Positions 49,131 through 59,678 of a stretch of 64,000 nucleotides of DNA are shown in pieces (within the stretch, counting starts at the first letter, position 1; every line of letters starts with the position of its first letter). Under the pieces are notes generated by a model that saw nothing but the letters and a program-made list of their open reading frames with translations, was not told the DNA's origin and did no database searches. Position numbers and translations under genes: made by a program. The DNA comes from Crambe crambe (lineage: Eukaryota; Porifera; Demospongiae; Poecilosclerida; Crambeidae): NCBI GenBank assembly GCA_963924555.1, contig OZ004583.1:7888582-7952581 (forward strand). Reading direction: 5' to 3'.

Positions 49131-50786
49131 ATGCTGTTAGTGTATTTAATGTTTCTAATATTTCTCTGTAAATTTTCGGAATCAACTATATTAGACTGTT
49201 CCAGCACCAGGTCTTGTCATAGAAACGAGTTTCACTGTGAATGTCAAGCTTCTGTCAATCTGAGATGGGCTGTTACGCTTCCTGATGGCCCATCATGTAT
49301 GAAACAATATATACCTGCTACTGCAACTAATAATGTTGGTACCAGAATGCCTCTAGACACTTGCCAGGCAAGTGTGATACTCACTAGCCTAATCATGAGC
49401 AATTTCACTTCAAGCCTTGATATATTCAACCTAACAAATCAGACAATTGTAAGTTGTCAAGGTATCGATGGAACTAAGACACTGACTCTAAATACAACAA
49501 GTAAGTGAATTATTCACTGTATATGTGCTTTAGTTTTTCATCATGTGTCATGATTTGTAGCCTCCCCTTCATCTCCAATGAACTTGAACTTCAGTTTATT
49601 AAATGGTATGAGTGCAAGACTGCAATGGGACCCTCCCCTGGACAATGGTGGAGTACCAATCACTGGTTATCATATCTTCATCAACTCATCTGAAGATGTA
49701 TTAGTCAGTAGTGACACTGAAGCAACTATTGTCCTGAATTCCACTGGCGAATACTTCATACGAATAAGAGCCATCAACTGCATTGGTGTTGGTTCTAATT
49801 TATCAGTTTTGATCAATATCATAGGTTATTAGATTTGTGATGTTATAGCTACAGCTTACATGTAAAAAAAATTTTTCGTAGGTCCTTGTGAACCACCTAC
49901 AAATAGTTCTCTCCCTGTTGGACTTCACATTGTGTCGGTGGAAAGACGTCTCTTAGTTTTCCACTGTGAAGAAGGACTAGTCCCACAGGAGACAGTGATG
50001 GCGACATGTCAACCAGATGGGACCTGGAACCCTGACCCTCTTAACTATTCCTGTGACGTAGTGCCCACCAGAACAGGTTATCATACGTAGCTGCCAGTAA
50101 CTGTAATATTAATCCATGGATAATACACTGTCTATCGTATAGCTAGTAAGCTATACTGTCTACCTGCAAGCTATGAGGCCATAGCTAATAAGATTAACTC
50201 TGTTTTACAGTTTCCCCTCCATTGTAATGCAATTAACTTTGATCATGTTGTGACTGATTCAGATTGTGGTCCTCCAGTCTTATGTCAGCTGAGAAACAAT
50301 AATTTCAGTACCAGGGAAGGGACAACTGTGTCCTTCCAGTGTGGCGAGGGATTACTTTCCTCTGCTAGTGAAGTCACAGCAGTTTGTGTTCATGGTGGGT
50401 GGGAAGTATTGAGCAGTTCATTCACTAGTAAGTATTCCATCATATGGCAATAGCTCTATATCTTTTCTGTTACATAAACCATTTATCCAGCAACAATGGA
50501 ACTACTACCATCTCCATTGAGTACTTCCTCCATCATTGCAATAGTTGTACCAACATCACTGGTTGTTATTATCTTGCTGTACACATGTGGACTAGTGACT
50601 GGAATATTTATTCATCGAAGGATCAGTAGGCTCCATTCAGATGACTCGCATCTCCAAACAAGGTCACATGATCTCCCACAGTCCACTGTAGCTGCTCAAC
50701 TAGTTCCAGAATATGAAGAAGTTTCAAAAATTGAGATGCGAGAAAATGTTTCCTATGGACCTGTAGCTATAGGCTCTAAGTCTTAA
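49131..50786 (+). CDS. Receptor copy 4: class-A N-domain, FN3, CCP x2, TM, tail
   Basis: Five exons: 49131-49500, 49561-49824, 49882-50076, 50263-50427, 50491-50786; 429 aa, phase 1 throughout. Signal peptide MLLVYLMFLIFLCKFSES. The N-domain has CHRNEFHCECQ (Pro-Gly of the class motif changed to His-Arg) and LRWAVTLPDG. FN3 has LQWDPPLDNGGVPITGYHIF and ends NIIG. CCP1 has the four Cys and a PTRTG end. CCP2 lacks the last Cys. The tail is the short form, PEYEEVSKIEM, with VSYGPV; the two tyrosines are 14 residues apart rather than 17. The 5' flank carries the shared promoter words. Confidence 0.85.
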
Positions 50787-50844
50787 CAATTATTATCACT
50801 GTATGTACAAACCATTGAATGTCATCACCATGACCATGTCTACC

Positions 50845-51003
50845 AGTAGCTACATCAATTCACATAATTTCACTTTCAGTTCCGATGACCATAGCCGAGC
50901 TGTGAAGGTAGGAAAAGATGCAATGATTCTATATCCATATCAGAGTCAACCATATTAAGTTACTGTTCCATATAGTACTGACTATTAATATTATGGTTCT
51001 GCA
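50845..51003 (+). pseudogene. Relic of a class-A promoter and first exon
   Basis: Between copies 4 and 5 the sequence ATCAATTCACATAATTTCAC...CAGTTCCG, then GAGCTGTGAAGGTAGG and AAAGATGCAATG...CAGAGTCAACCATATTAAG resembles the class-A 5' flank and signal-peptide exon (compare GCTGTGAAGATGCTG and AAGTCAACTACACTAGACTG in copy 8). It is frameshifted and truncated. It suggests that copy 5 once had, or lay beside, a class-A first exon. Confidence 0.5.
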
Positions 51004-51198
51004 CGAGAAAGCCACTAACACGGTATACGATCACTATGTATGCGCAAGCCAGGCTCGCCCCACATGCAATTTGCATTCTGCAACAAAGGGTTGGGCTAAA
51101 AGAGTACTGTAACTTACTTCCTGCCGGTACTCCAGCCGCAGGGCCTAGGGAAGTTCATACAAAATAATAGTTCATTGACACGCGTGAGGGAGCCTGAA

Positions 51199-52804
51199 AT
51201 GTTTAGTGTAGTAGCTGCAGCAGGTCTTCTTACTTTATGTAATCTGGCAGAGTCAGCGACACTAAACTGTTCTCCAACGAACTCCATTTGTCCTGGAACT
51301 GAGTTCTACTGTGAATGTCAAACTTTTGGAGCTTTGGAATGGACTCTCAACCAGAGCGTTTTAATAACTTACCTTGTAGGTAACTGTGGAGGAAGCTCAT
51401 CTTCAGCGATAATTCAAACGATCCTGTGCAGACATGTAATTAAGAATGACTTGGCAAGTCTTACTTCCAGTTTCAATGTGACTATTATGAGAAGTACTCT
51501 AGATGTAAAGTGTCGAAACACTACGACATCAGCAATGCTCACGATTCATCCACCAAGTAAATTTAGCTAACTAGCCTATACATTAATGCATTGATATGCA
51601 TGCAGGTTCCCCATCATCTCCTACAAATCTTACTTTCCTTATATTAAATGAGAGTGATAATTCCATAAGTGTGAGACTGCAATGGGATCCTCCCTTGGAC
51701 AATGGTGGAGCACCCATCACTGGTTATCAGATCATCTTCATCAACTCATCTGAAGATGTATTAGTCAGTAGTGACACTGAAGCAACCATTGTCCTGAATT
51801 CCACTGGAGTATACTTCATACAAATAAGAGCCATCAACTGCATTGGTGTCAGTTCTAATTTATCAGTCTCGATAAATATCACAGGTATATTCATAGCCAG
51901 ATTTGAAGTATATAACTGGATAGGAAGTTTCTATTATAGATCCTTGTGAACCACCCAACAGTTCCCTCCCTGTTGGACTTCACATTGTGTCTTTGGAAAG
52001 ACATCTCTTAGTTTTCCAATGTGAAGAGGGACTAGTCCCACAGGAGACAGTGATGGCGACATGTCAACCAGAAGGGACCTGGAACCCTGACCCTCTTAAC
52101 TATTCCTGTGACAGTCATACTACTACTGAAGATATTGCAGCTGGTAATCACACTACTACAATTATTTCATGTGAGTAAATAATTTTAATTGCTGTCGTCT
52201 AACAGTGGAAATACCACCCTAAGTTGCTATTCCTGTGAAAATGGAACAGGTTAGCTATAGTTGTAAAGCTACTGCTCAGCATACCCCCCTCATGGTGAGA
52301 AAATCATGGAGTTTAGAAACAACACTCCTGTTGTAGTTGTAACAATTGTCCCACATCCATACCCAGTTGGTACCATAAGCTACGTAATAGTATTTTCATG
52401 CTTGAATACACGAAGAACAAGAAAAAGTACCTCAGAAGCTCATTCTACTAGTAAGTAGCTGATAAATATTCCATCACTCTGTTATATTTATCCCAATCAC
52501 TCCAGCAACAATGGACATACTACCATCTGCATTGAGTACTTCCTCCATCATTGCAATAGTTGTACCAACATCACTGGTTGTTATTGTCTTGCTGTACATA
52601 TGTGGGCTAGTGACTGGAATGTTTATTCCACGAAGGATCAGTAGGCCCCATTCAGATGACTCACATCTCCAAACAAGGTCACATGATCTCCCACAGTCCA
52701 CTGTAGCTGCTCAACTAGTTCCAGAATATGAAGAAGTTTCTCTTTCCACTAAAATTGAGCTGCAAGAAAATGTTTCCTATGGACCTGTGGGCTCTAAGTC
52801 TTAA
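51199..52804 (+). CDS. Receptor copy 5: class-B N-domain, FN3, one CCP, TM, tail
   Basis: Four firm exons: 51199-51556, 51606-51884, 51940-52170, 52506-52804; 388 aa, phase 1 throughout. The start MFSVVAAAGLLTLCNLAES is a clean signal peptide; an in-frame ATG at 51175 adds eight residues. The N-domain is class B like copy 1 (LNCSP, CPGTEFYCECQ, LEWTLNQSV). The FN3, single CCP and Thr-rich linker (HTTTEDIAAGNHTTTI) are like copy 2. The CCP lacks one Pro of the CEPPP start. A possible extra 114-nt phase 1-1 exon lies at 52337-52450 between CCP and TM. The tail is the long form, PEYEEVSLS then VSYGPV. The mixture of a class-B head on a copy-2-type body is the clearest sign of exon exchange in the array. 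Confidence 0.84.
52337..52450 (+). other. Candidate extra phase 1-1 exon in copy 5
   Basis: Acceptor TGTTGTAG at 52329-52336 and donor GTAAGTAG at 52451 enclose 114 nt (38 codons), open in the array's phase 1 frame. It encodes VTIVPHPYPVGTISYVIVFS then CLNTRRTRKSTSEAHS. It sits where other copies have CCP2. It may be a truncated CCP-like piece or an alternative juxtamembrane segment. Transcript data are needed to know if it is used. Confidence 0.35.
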
Positions 52805-52922
52805 TAACCAGTCCTTTTCATGTTAGTAATCTAGTCCACTTATGCTTTTTTTTTCTTTTTTCTTCTTTCTTTTTTTTTTTGGTTTTGTGAAAGCAAGTTC
52901 TGGATTATGATTATGTGTATAT

Positions 52923-53418
52923 CTAATTAAGGCTCCAAGTAATCTATAGCTGGCTTCCATCACATTAAAAAGCCACTGTGAGACCTTCCTCGGAGCAACC
53001 ATCATTGATTATCAATTCATCTGAAGTATTGCATCAAGTGGTCAGTAATGACACTGATGCCTGAATTCCACTGGAAAATTCTTCATACAAATAAGAGCTA
53101 TCAACTGCATTGGAGTCAGTTCAAACTCAGTTCCCATTAAATAAGGGTAGACAGTACCATAAAAAGTAAAAATTTTTAAACGTCCATATCTTCATTATGC
53201 TACCCCCTATAAGCTTGATTTAGGTGTCAAAAGAGAGCTCTCTTTGAGAGCTTTCCAATAGTGTACTTAGTTACAACTTTACACCCCCACCCCCCATATA
53301 TGTAAGACCTGACATGACCAAAAAATTCTTTAAAATTACCACATACTTAGGAGGCCTTTGATACTCCTATCATAGCTTCTATGGGCCTAGCTGCTTTAAG
53401 TGAGCCATGGGATTTCAA

Positions 53419-53449
<31 letters not shown>

Positions 53450-54478
53450 ATGGTTCCAAATATATGAAGGGAGATGTAAAAAAATGACGCTTTTTTCACA
53501 TTTATTTGGAACTAGGCCTCCTAAGTATGTGGTAATTTTAAAGAATTTTTTTAATTTCTGAAGTCATGTCAGGTCTTCCATATATGGGGGGGGGGGTGTA
53601 AAGTTGTAACTAAGTACACTATTGGAAAGCTCTCAAAGAGAGCTCTCTTTTGAGACCTAAATCAAGTTTATAGGGGGTAGCATAATGAAGATATGGACAT
53701 TTAAAATTTTTTACTTTTTATGGTACCGTCTACCCATATCACAATAAACATGTCAGTTAATTTAGATTCTTGTGAACCACCTACAAATAGTTCTCTCCCT
53801 GTTGGACTTCACATTGTGTCAGTGGAAAAACGTCTTATAGGTTTCCAATGTTCCTGTGATGCCAGAACAGGTTATCATAGCTGCCAGTGCCAGTGAAGCT
53901 GTAATATTAATCCATGGATAATACTACACTGTCTATTGTACAGCTAGTAACCTACTGCAGTACCTGCAAGCTATGAGGCCATAATGAGATTAACTCTGTT
54001 TTACAGTTTCCCCTCCATGGTATAATGCAATTAACTTTGATCATGTTGTGACTGATTCAGATTGTGGTCCTCCAGTCTTATGTCAGCTGAGGAATCAATA
54101 ATAATTTTAGTACCAGGGAAGGGACCAGTGTGTCCCTCCAGTATGACGAGGGATTACTAGTGAAGTCACTGCAATTTGTAGGTGGGAAATATTGAGCAGT
54201 TCATTCACTAGTAAGTATTCCATCACAGATTCATTCTGTTACATAAACCATTGATTATATCCAGCAACAATGGATGTACTACCATCTGCATTGAGTACTT
54301 CCTCCATCATTGCAATAGTTGTACCAACATCACTGGTTTTTGTACTGGTTTTTGTACTAGTTCTGGAATGTTTATTCCACGAAGGATCAGTAGGCTCCAT
54401 TCAGATGACTCACATCTCCAAACAAGGTCACATGATCTCCCACAGTCCACTGTAGCTGCTCAACTAGCTCCAGAATAG
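52923..54478 (+). pseudogene. Receptor copy 6, pseudogene split by an inserted element
   Basis: FN3 remnant (52930-53142) has lost its WDPPLDDG core and the frame. A 591-nt inverted-repeat element (53145-53735) sits in its 3' end. CCP1 (about 53766-53875) has its middle deleted. CCP2 (about 54057-54210) has insertions and a deletion. The TM exon (from 54265) has part of the helix replaced by repeats of TGGTTTTTGTACT and ends prematurely at PE, where the tail tyrosine motif is lost. No N-terminal exon; a poly-T/poly-pyrimidine tract precedes it, as for copy 3. Confidence 0.88.
53145..53735. mobile_element. MITE with long (about 225-bp) terminal inverted repeats
   Basis: Ends are GGGTAGACAGTACCATAAAA and its near-complement TTTTATGGTACCGTCTACCC. 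The arms (about 53145-53370 and 53508-53735) pair over most of their length, including AGAGAGCTCTCTTTGAGAGC. A run of about 30 G lies near the centre (53420-53448). No coding capacity. The flanking duplication could not be fixed, as only ATA/TA is shared. Confidence 0.88.
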
Positions 54479-54701
54479 AACAGCTTACTTATTTGTAGTT
54501 TCATGCTTAGGTATGTACCATGCTATCCTACCAAGTTAAATATGATAATTTGTGTAATACAGCTCTTCCTTCTGCTATTACACAAATTAGACGAATTAAA
54601 AGGACTTGGATGGAGACTGGTTCGCTAGAGTTATATTTCAGGTAGAGCTAGCTAGCTAATTACATGCTGACTACATTGTTTGATGCCTACAGGTTCCACA
54701 G

Positions 54702-54918
54702 CAGTGTGTGGACCAGTCAGTCAATTATACTGTGTTGATAACGGACAGAGATGAGAATACCATTGCTTCCCAGGGTCCCACAGTACACATGGGAAAAGAA
54801 CAAGTGGAGGAAGATATCTCAGAAGGACTATTAGAGAGGAACCTAACCTATTGGATTCAGGTTGAGGCTGTGACATCTATGCCTGAAGGAAGGAATTTAT
54901 CAGAAAAGTTGATGATTG
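54702..54918 (+). other. Orphan FN3-like exon
   Basis: An open segment follows a CAG acceptor (54693 or 54702 are both possible) and ends at a GT donor (54919) in phase 1. It encodes VNYTVLITDRDENTIASQGP and later LERNLTYWIQVEAVTSMPEG, the typical C-to-G strand pattern of a fibronectin type III domain. It is unlike the FN3 of the array copies, and its 5' phase (0) differs from the array rule. Its phase 1 exit could splice to the orphan TM exon at 56712. Either a fragment of another receptor or a remnant exon of a degraded copy. Confidence 0.5.
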
Positions 54919-54926
54919 GTAGTTAG

Positions 54927-56700
54927 CTAGCTAATAATTTTAAAAAACCAGAATTTATGATGATAAAAATTATTTCATAGATAGCTACACGCTTCAATAT
55001 GGATGCAACTTATAGCAATGACAATAAAAGTATAAGTAAGTTAAATCTCTTGATTGCTAATTGCTACTGAAGACAGATCAACACTTGTTATTATAAGAAA
55101 ATTCTTGGGAAAATTAATGCCTGATGGATTGTGATATCAGGTAATTTGTTTTTCTATTACAAAGATACACAGCAAATGCATTCCAGTCATGTAATTCACT
55201 AAGGCAATATGTGCAACATTTAGACAGCAAGCGAGTGAGTAGCTTAATTGAATTGCTATTCCTTTTCAAACTTCTAACATGTGTTCCAAACTTAGTCAAG
55301 TCAAGAGTTATGGTGAGCCAAAGGGCAAAAAATTGAATGCATCTAATATTAATCTTGACTTCTACATGGATACCATTTTACTGTGTGTGTAGCTATTGGG
55401 AGAATTCGAATTTAGTGTGTAAATTTTCTAGTTTTCTAGTACACACTAGCTATTGGGAGAATTCAAATATAGTGTGTACACAGCAAAAACAGAATTGCTA
55501 TTTCAATAAACATGAGTGGTACGCAAGACTAATCATTGTTGAAACAACCAAACAGTTTGTTATATTCACCAAAAATATGTTGTCATTTTGACAGATTTCA
55601 AATGATTAATCTCACCTAACTAAGTAGATTTGTTAAAATAACAATTTCGTTTTTGCAGTGTAGATTTTCTAGTACACACTTTCTTTTTTACAGCACATGA
55701 AAGTGTTTACTGCAACTGTCACATAAAAGTGATAGCGAAAAGACTATATACAGTCATCTGAACCCTTCTGAACTTGAATTTGTTGTTGAAAATTAAGAGT
55801 AAACTGAACATATTAATGCAGCAATCTGCTCTATAGATATATCCTTGGAAATAGACCAGTTCAGGAGGGTTTATTGTCATATACACTAGTGTCTGAGACA
55901 TAGCATTAGAGACAGTTATCCAATGGCTATCTTTGTGACATTAATAATCTGTACAAATTTCCCTCTCTCAGTGCTATATATTAGGTTTACACCTCCATTT
56001 TTGGGTATTTCTTCTTCTCTTCTTTTCTTTACTGTTGGTGATACACTTGACCTCCTATGTAAGGATTCTGCTATAACTCAATTCCACTACTTTATTCTTT
56101 CCAGTAGCTTCAGCTATCAGACTTCAATTAATGCCTTTCTTTGAATGACAATGTTGGAAGAGCCCTCCGGATACTTTTTTTCAAGTGTATAAGAGATACA
56201 TGTAGCTTGAGCTGCCATTGTGATCATCAATATGCGATATACAGCAGCAATAGGCCACATGATGTGGACATTCTATGTTGACATAGGAGAAAATATCATG
56301 CTTTTTTGGTCCGGGGATCGAATTTTACACCGAACCGAATATTTTCCACTTGGTAGCCCATGAATAGATTTTCAGTTCTAGTATTTTCATGCTCAAATTG
56401 CATCATAATCTTGATCATTATATCTACATAATAGCTATAGCAGCTCAATCGATCATTCCATGATCCACTAGCTAGCTAGACTAGATATTCTATAACAAGG
56501 CCATGGAAACCACTCCTGCCAATCAGGCTATGGCCTGACCAATATTTTTGCACTTCAGTAGTAGCCAAGTTAATCCAACTGCATATGGTTTTAACTTTAC
56601 CAATTTTGTATTCTCATGACATTACCAATCTGCAAATCCTTCCCATAGCCCTGTAGCTAATGATGTTCTCCATTATAATTATCTTTGATTTAGCTATCCC
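54927..56700. other. Gap in the array, mostly non-coding
   Basis: No receptor exons are recognisable in 1.8 kb. A short direct repeat (AGCTATTGGGAGAATTC followed by AATATAGTGTGTA) occurs at about 55392-55425 and 55448-55485, with GTGTACTAGAA-type complements near 55675. This interval replaces the extracellular exons that would be expected before the TM exon at 56712. Confidence 0.5.
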
Positions 56701-56711
56701 AATCACTCCAG

Positions 56712-57013
56712 CAACAATGGACCTACTACCATCTCATTCTGCATTGAGTACTTCCTCCATCGCAATAGTTGTACCAACATCACTGGTTGTTATTGTCTTG
56801 CTGTACACATGTGGACTAGTGACTGGAATGTTTATTCAACGAAGGATCTGCAGGCTCCATTCAGATGACTCACATCTCCAAACAAAGTCACATGATCTCC
56901 CACAGTCCACTGTAGCTGCTCAACTAGTTCCAGAATATGAAGAAGTTTCTCTTTCCACAAAAATTGAGCTGCAAGAAAAAGTTTCCTATGGACCTGTGGG
57001 CTCTAAGTCTTAA
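56712..57013 (+). pseudogene. Orphan TM/tail exon
   Basis: A complete terminal exon (acceptor ACTCCAG, stop at 57011-57013) encodes the standard DLLPS...STSS helix and tail PEYEEVSLS, VSYGPV, GSKS, with a small HSA insertion. It has no upstream FN3 or CCP exons of the array type. The 3' flank (CCTTTTCATGC...poly-T) matches copies 2 and 5, so it is the remnant of a one-CCP-type gene. It would be functional only if spliced to a distant exon such as 54702-54918. Confidence 0.7.
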
Positions 57014-57079
57014 TAACCAGTCCTTTTCATGCTTCATGCTAATAGCTAGTAGTCTAGCTCTTTTTTTGGTTTTGATTTC

Positions 57080-57120
<41 letters not shown>

Positions 57121-57178
57121 ACGGAAATAATGAACTTTGACCCCAACATGAAGCGCATGCTCATAATAATTAGTAGAA

Positions 57179-59006
57179 ATGTCAAGCTTGAAAGCTGCTG
57201 TTTTGCTTCTTTCCATCCATTTGACAGGATCGGTGACGTTAAATTGTTCTGCTTCAAATTTCACAGGGTGTCCAAGAAAAGCGACCTGTCAGTGTCAAAC
57301 AGACCCTAACATCTTTCTCTCCCTCAGTGTCACTTCAAACGATGGCTCCACACTCATAGATAGATTGACTGCTGATACTAGTGGCATGTGTAATAGAGAT
57401 AAAATAATGTCTTCAGATATAGGAGGTGTTATTTGTAGAGTGAATGAAAACAACTCCGAAGAAATAAGATTTGTTGTGAATGTGACAAGTACACTCACAG
57501 TTGACTGTAATGGTCTTACACATATTCTTCATCCACTACGTAAGTAGTACTAGCTAACTATAGGCTGAGGAGTAGCTACCATTAGGGCAATTGGGACACT
57601 TGTCCTAGTGAAATTTCATGGGAACAAAACTGTTTAGTATAACTGAAAATGGGTGTGGTCAGCAAGAAGTGCATGGCTAATTTTTTGCCCCACCAAATCA
57701 TGAATTCTAGCTACTCCTCTGTTAAATAGCTTATGTGAAAAGCAAGTTCTTGATAAATTATGTGTATATTTAAATTAAAGGTCTTCCCTCACCTCCAAGT
57801 AATCTAATGCTGGCTTCCAGCACATTAAATGATTCCACAAAAGCCACTGTGAGACTACAGTGGGACCCTCCTCTGGATGATGGTGGAGCAGCCATCACTG
57901 ATTATCAGATATTTGTTAACTCATCTGAAGTATTGGATCAAGTAGTCAGTAATGATACTGATGCTAGCATTGTCCTGAATTCCACTGGAGAATACTTCAT
58001 AGAAATAAGAGCCACAAACTGCATTGGTGTCAGTTCATACTCAGTTCCCATCAATATCACAATTACAGGTATCTATATTTTCCCAATTTGATATCAGTTA
58101 ATTTCTATTATTATTATTATTATAGATTCTTGTGAACTGCCTACAAATAGTTCTCTCCCTGTTGGACTTCACATTGCGTCAGTGGAAAGACGTCTCTTAG
58201 GTTTCCACTGTGAAGAGGGACTAGTCCCACAGGAGACAGTGATGGCAACATGTCAACCAGATGGGACCTGGAACCCTGACCCTCTTAACTATTCCTGTGA
58301 CATAGTGCCCACCAGAACAGGTTATCATAGCTGCCAGCGAAGGTAGCTGTAATATTAATCCATGGATAATACTACACTGTCTATTGCAGTACCTTGCAAG
58401 CTATGGGGCCATAATGAGATTAACTCTGTTTTACAGCTTCCCCTCCATGGTATAATGCAATTAACTTTGATCATGTTGTGACTGATTCAGATTGCGGTCC
58501 TCCAGTCTTATGTCAGCTGAGGAACAATAATTTCAGTACCAGGGAAGGGACCACTGTGTCCTTCCAGTGTGACGAGGGATTACTTTCCTCTGCTAGTGAA
58601 GTCACAGCAGTTTGTGTTCATGGTGGGTGGGAAGTATTGAGCAGTTCATTCACTAGTAAGTATTCCATCACTATGGCAATAGCTCTATCCTTTTATTACA
58701 TAAACCATTTATCCAGCAACAATGGACGTACTACCATCTGCATTGAGTACTTCCTCCATCATTGCAATAGTTGTACCAACATCACTGGTTGCTATTGTCT
58801 TGCTGTACACATGTGGACTAGTGACTGGAATATTTATTCATCGAAGGATCAGTAGGCTCCATTCAGATGACTCACATCTGCAAACAAGGTCACATGATCT
58901 CCCACAGTCCACTGTAGCTGCTCAACTAGTTCCAGAATATGAAGAAGTTTCAAAAATTGAGCTACAAGAAAATGTTTCCTATGGACCTATAGGCTCTAAG
59001 TCTTAA
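57179..59006 (+). CDS. Receptor copy 7: class-C N-domain, FN3, CCP x2, TM, tail
   Basis: Five exons: 57179-57539, 57781-58068, 58126-58320, 58491-58655, 58717-59006; 432 aa, phase 1 throughout. Signal peptide MSSLKAAVLLLSIHLTGS. The N-domain is strongly diverged (class C): LNCSASNFTGCPRKATCQCQ with no clear LxW, then GGVICRVNE and LTVDCNG. FN3 (LQWDPPLDDGGAAITDYQIF, ending INITITG) and CCP1 (DSCELPTNSS) are of the type seen in pseudogene copies 3 and 6. CCP2 and TM are standard. Tail short form, PEYEEVSKIEL then VSYGPI rather than GPV, a conservative change in the ITIM position. It is the only open copy of this lineage. Confidence 0.85.
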
Positions 59007-59137
59007 TAACCAGTCCTTTTCCTTTTAATATCATGGCAATTATTATCAATGTTACTGTATGTACAAATGAATGTCATCACCATGACGAGTATTATTCACA
59101 TAATTTTCTGGATGACCAGTATATCAATTCAATCACA

Positions 59138-59151
59138 TTCAGTTCTGGAAT
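59138..59151 (+). promoter_or_regulatory. Promoter relic before the second orphan TM exon
   Basis: TTCAGTTCTGGAAT with TAGGAATTAGATTAGCTAGT repeats the 5' flank of copy 2, but no GCATGCGCGC motif or first exon follows. The next array sequence is directly the TM exon at 59245. Confidence 0.5.
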
Positions 59152-59244
59152 AGGAATTAGATTAGCTAGTTAGCTACGTAGTAGATTTAATAATGATGTT
59201 CTCTGTTAGCTATTATCTTTGATTAGCTATCACAATCACTCCAG

Positions 59245-59511
59245 CAACAATGGACCTACTACCATCTCCATTGAGTACTTCCTCCATCATTGCAATAGTT
59301 GTACCAACATCACTGGTTGTTATTGTCTTGCTGTACACATGTGGACTAGTGACTGGAATATTTATTAACCGAAGAATCAGTAGGCTCCATTCAGATGACT
59401 CACATCTCCAAACAAGGTCACATGATCTCCCATAGTCCACTCAACCCTCTTTCCACAAAAATTGAGCTGCAAGAAAATGTTTCCTACGGACCTGTGGGCT
59501 CTAAGTCTTAG
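59245..59511 (+). pseudogene. Orphan TM/tail exon with a stop
   Basis: It is an array-type terminal exon preceded by ACTCCAG, with helix intact (DLLPSPLSTSS). It reads CATGATCTCCCATAGTCCAC, creating a stop where others have CAG. A deletion removes the AAQLVPEYEEV segment. The last part, including VSYGPVGSKS, survives out of reach. No upstream exons. It represents a receptor gene collapsed between its promoter and last exon. Confidence 0.85.
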
Positions 59512-59678
59512 ACAACCAGTCCTTTTACTATCATGGCAATTATAATTTCATTTGTATATACATTGATGACCATGTTTCACATTCTGACATATTCAGTTCT
59601 GGAATGGGACGCTAGATTAGACAAGATTAGACAAGAGCATGCGCGCAGCAACCCACCGCTGTAGCTAGAGCTGTGAAG

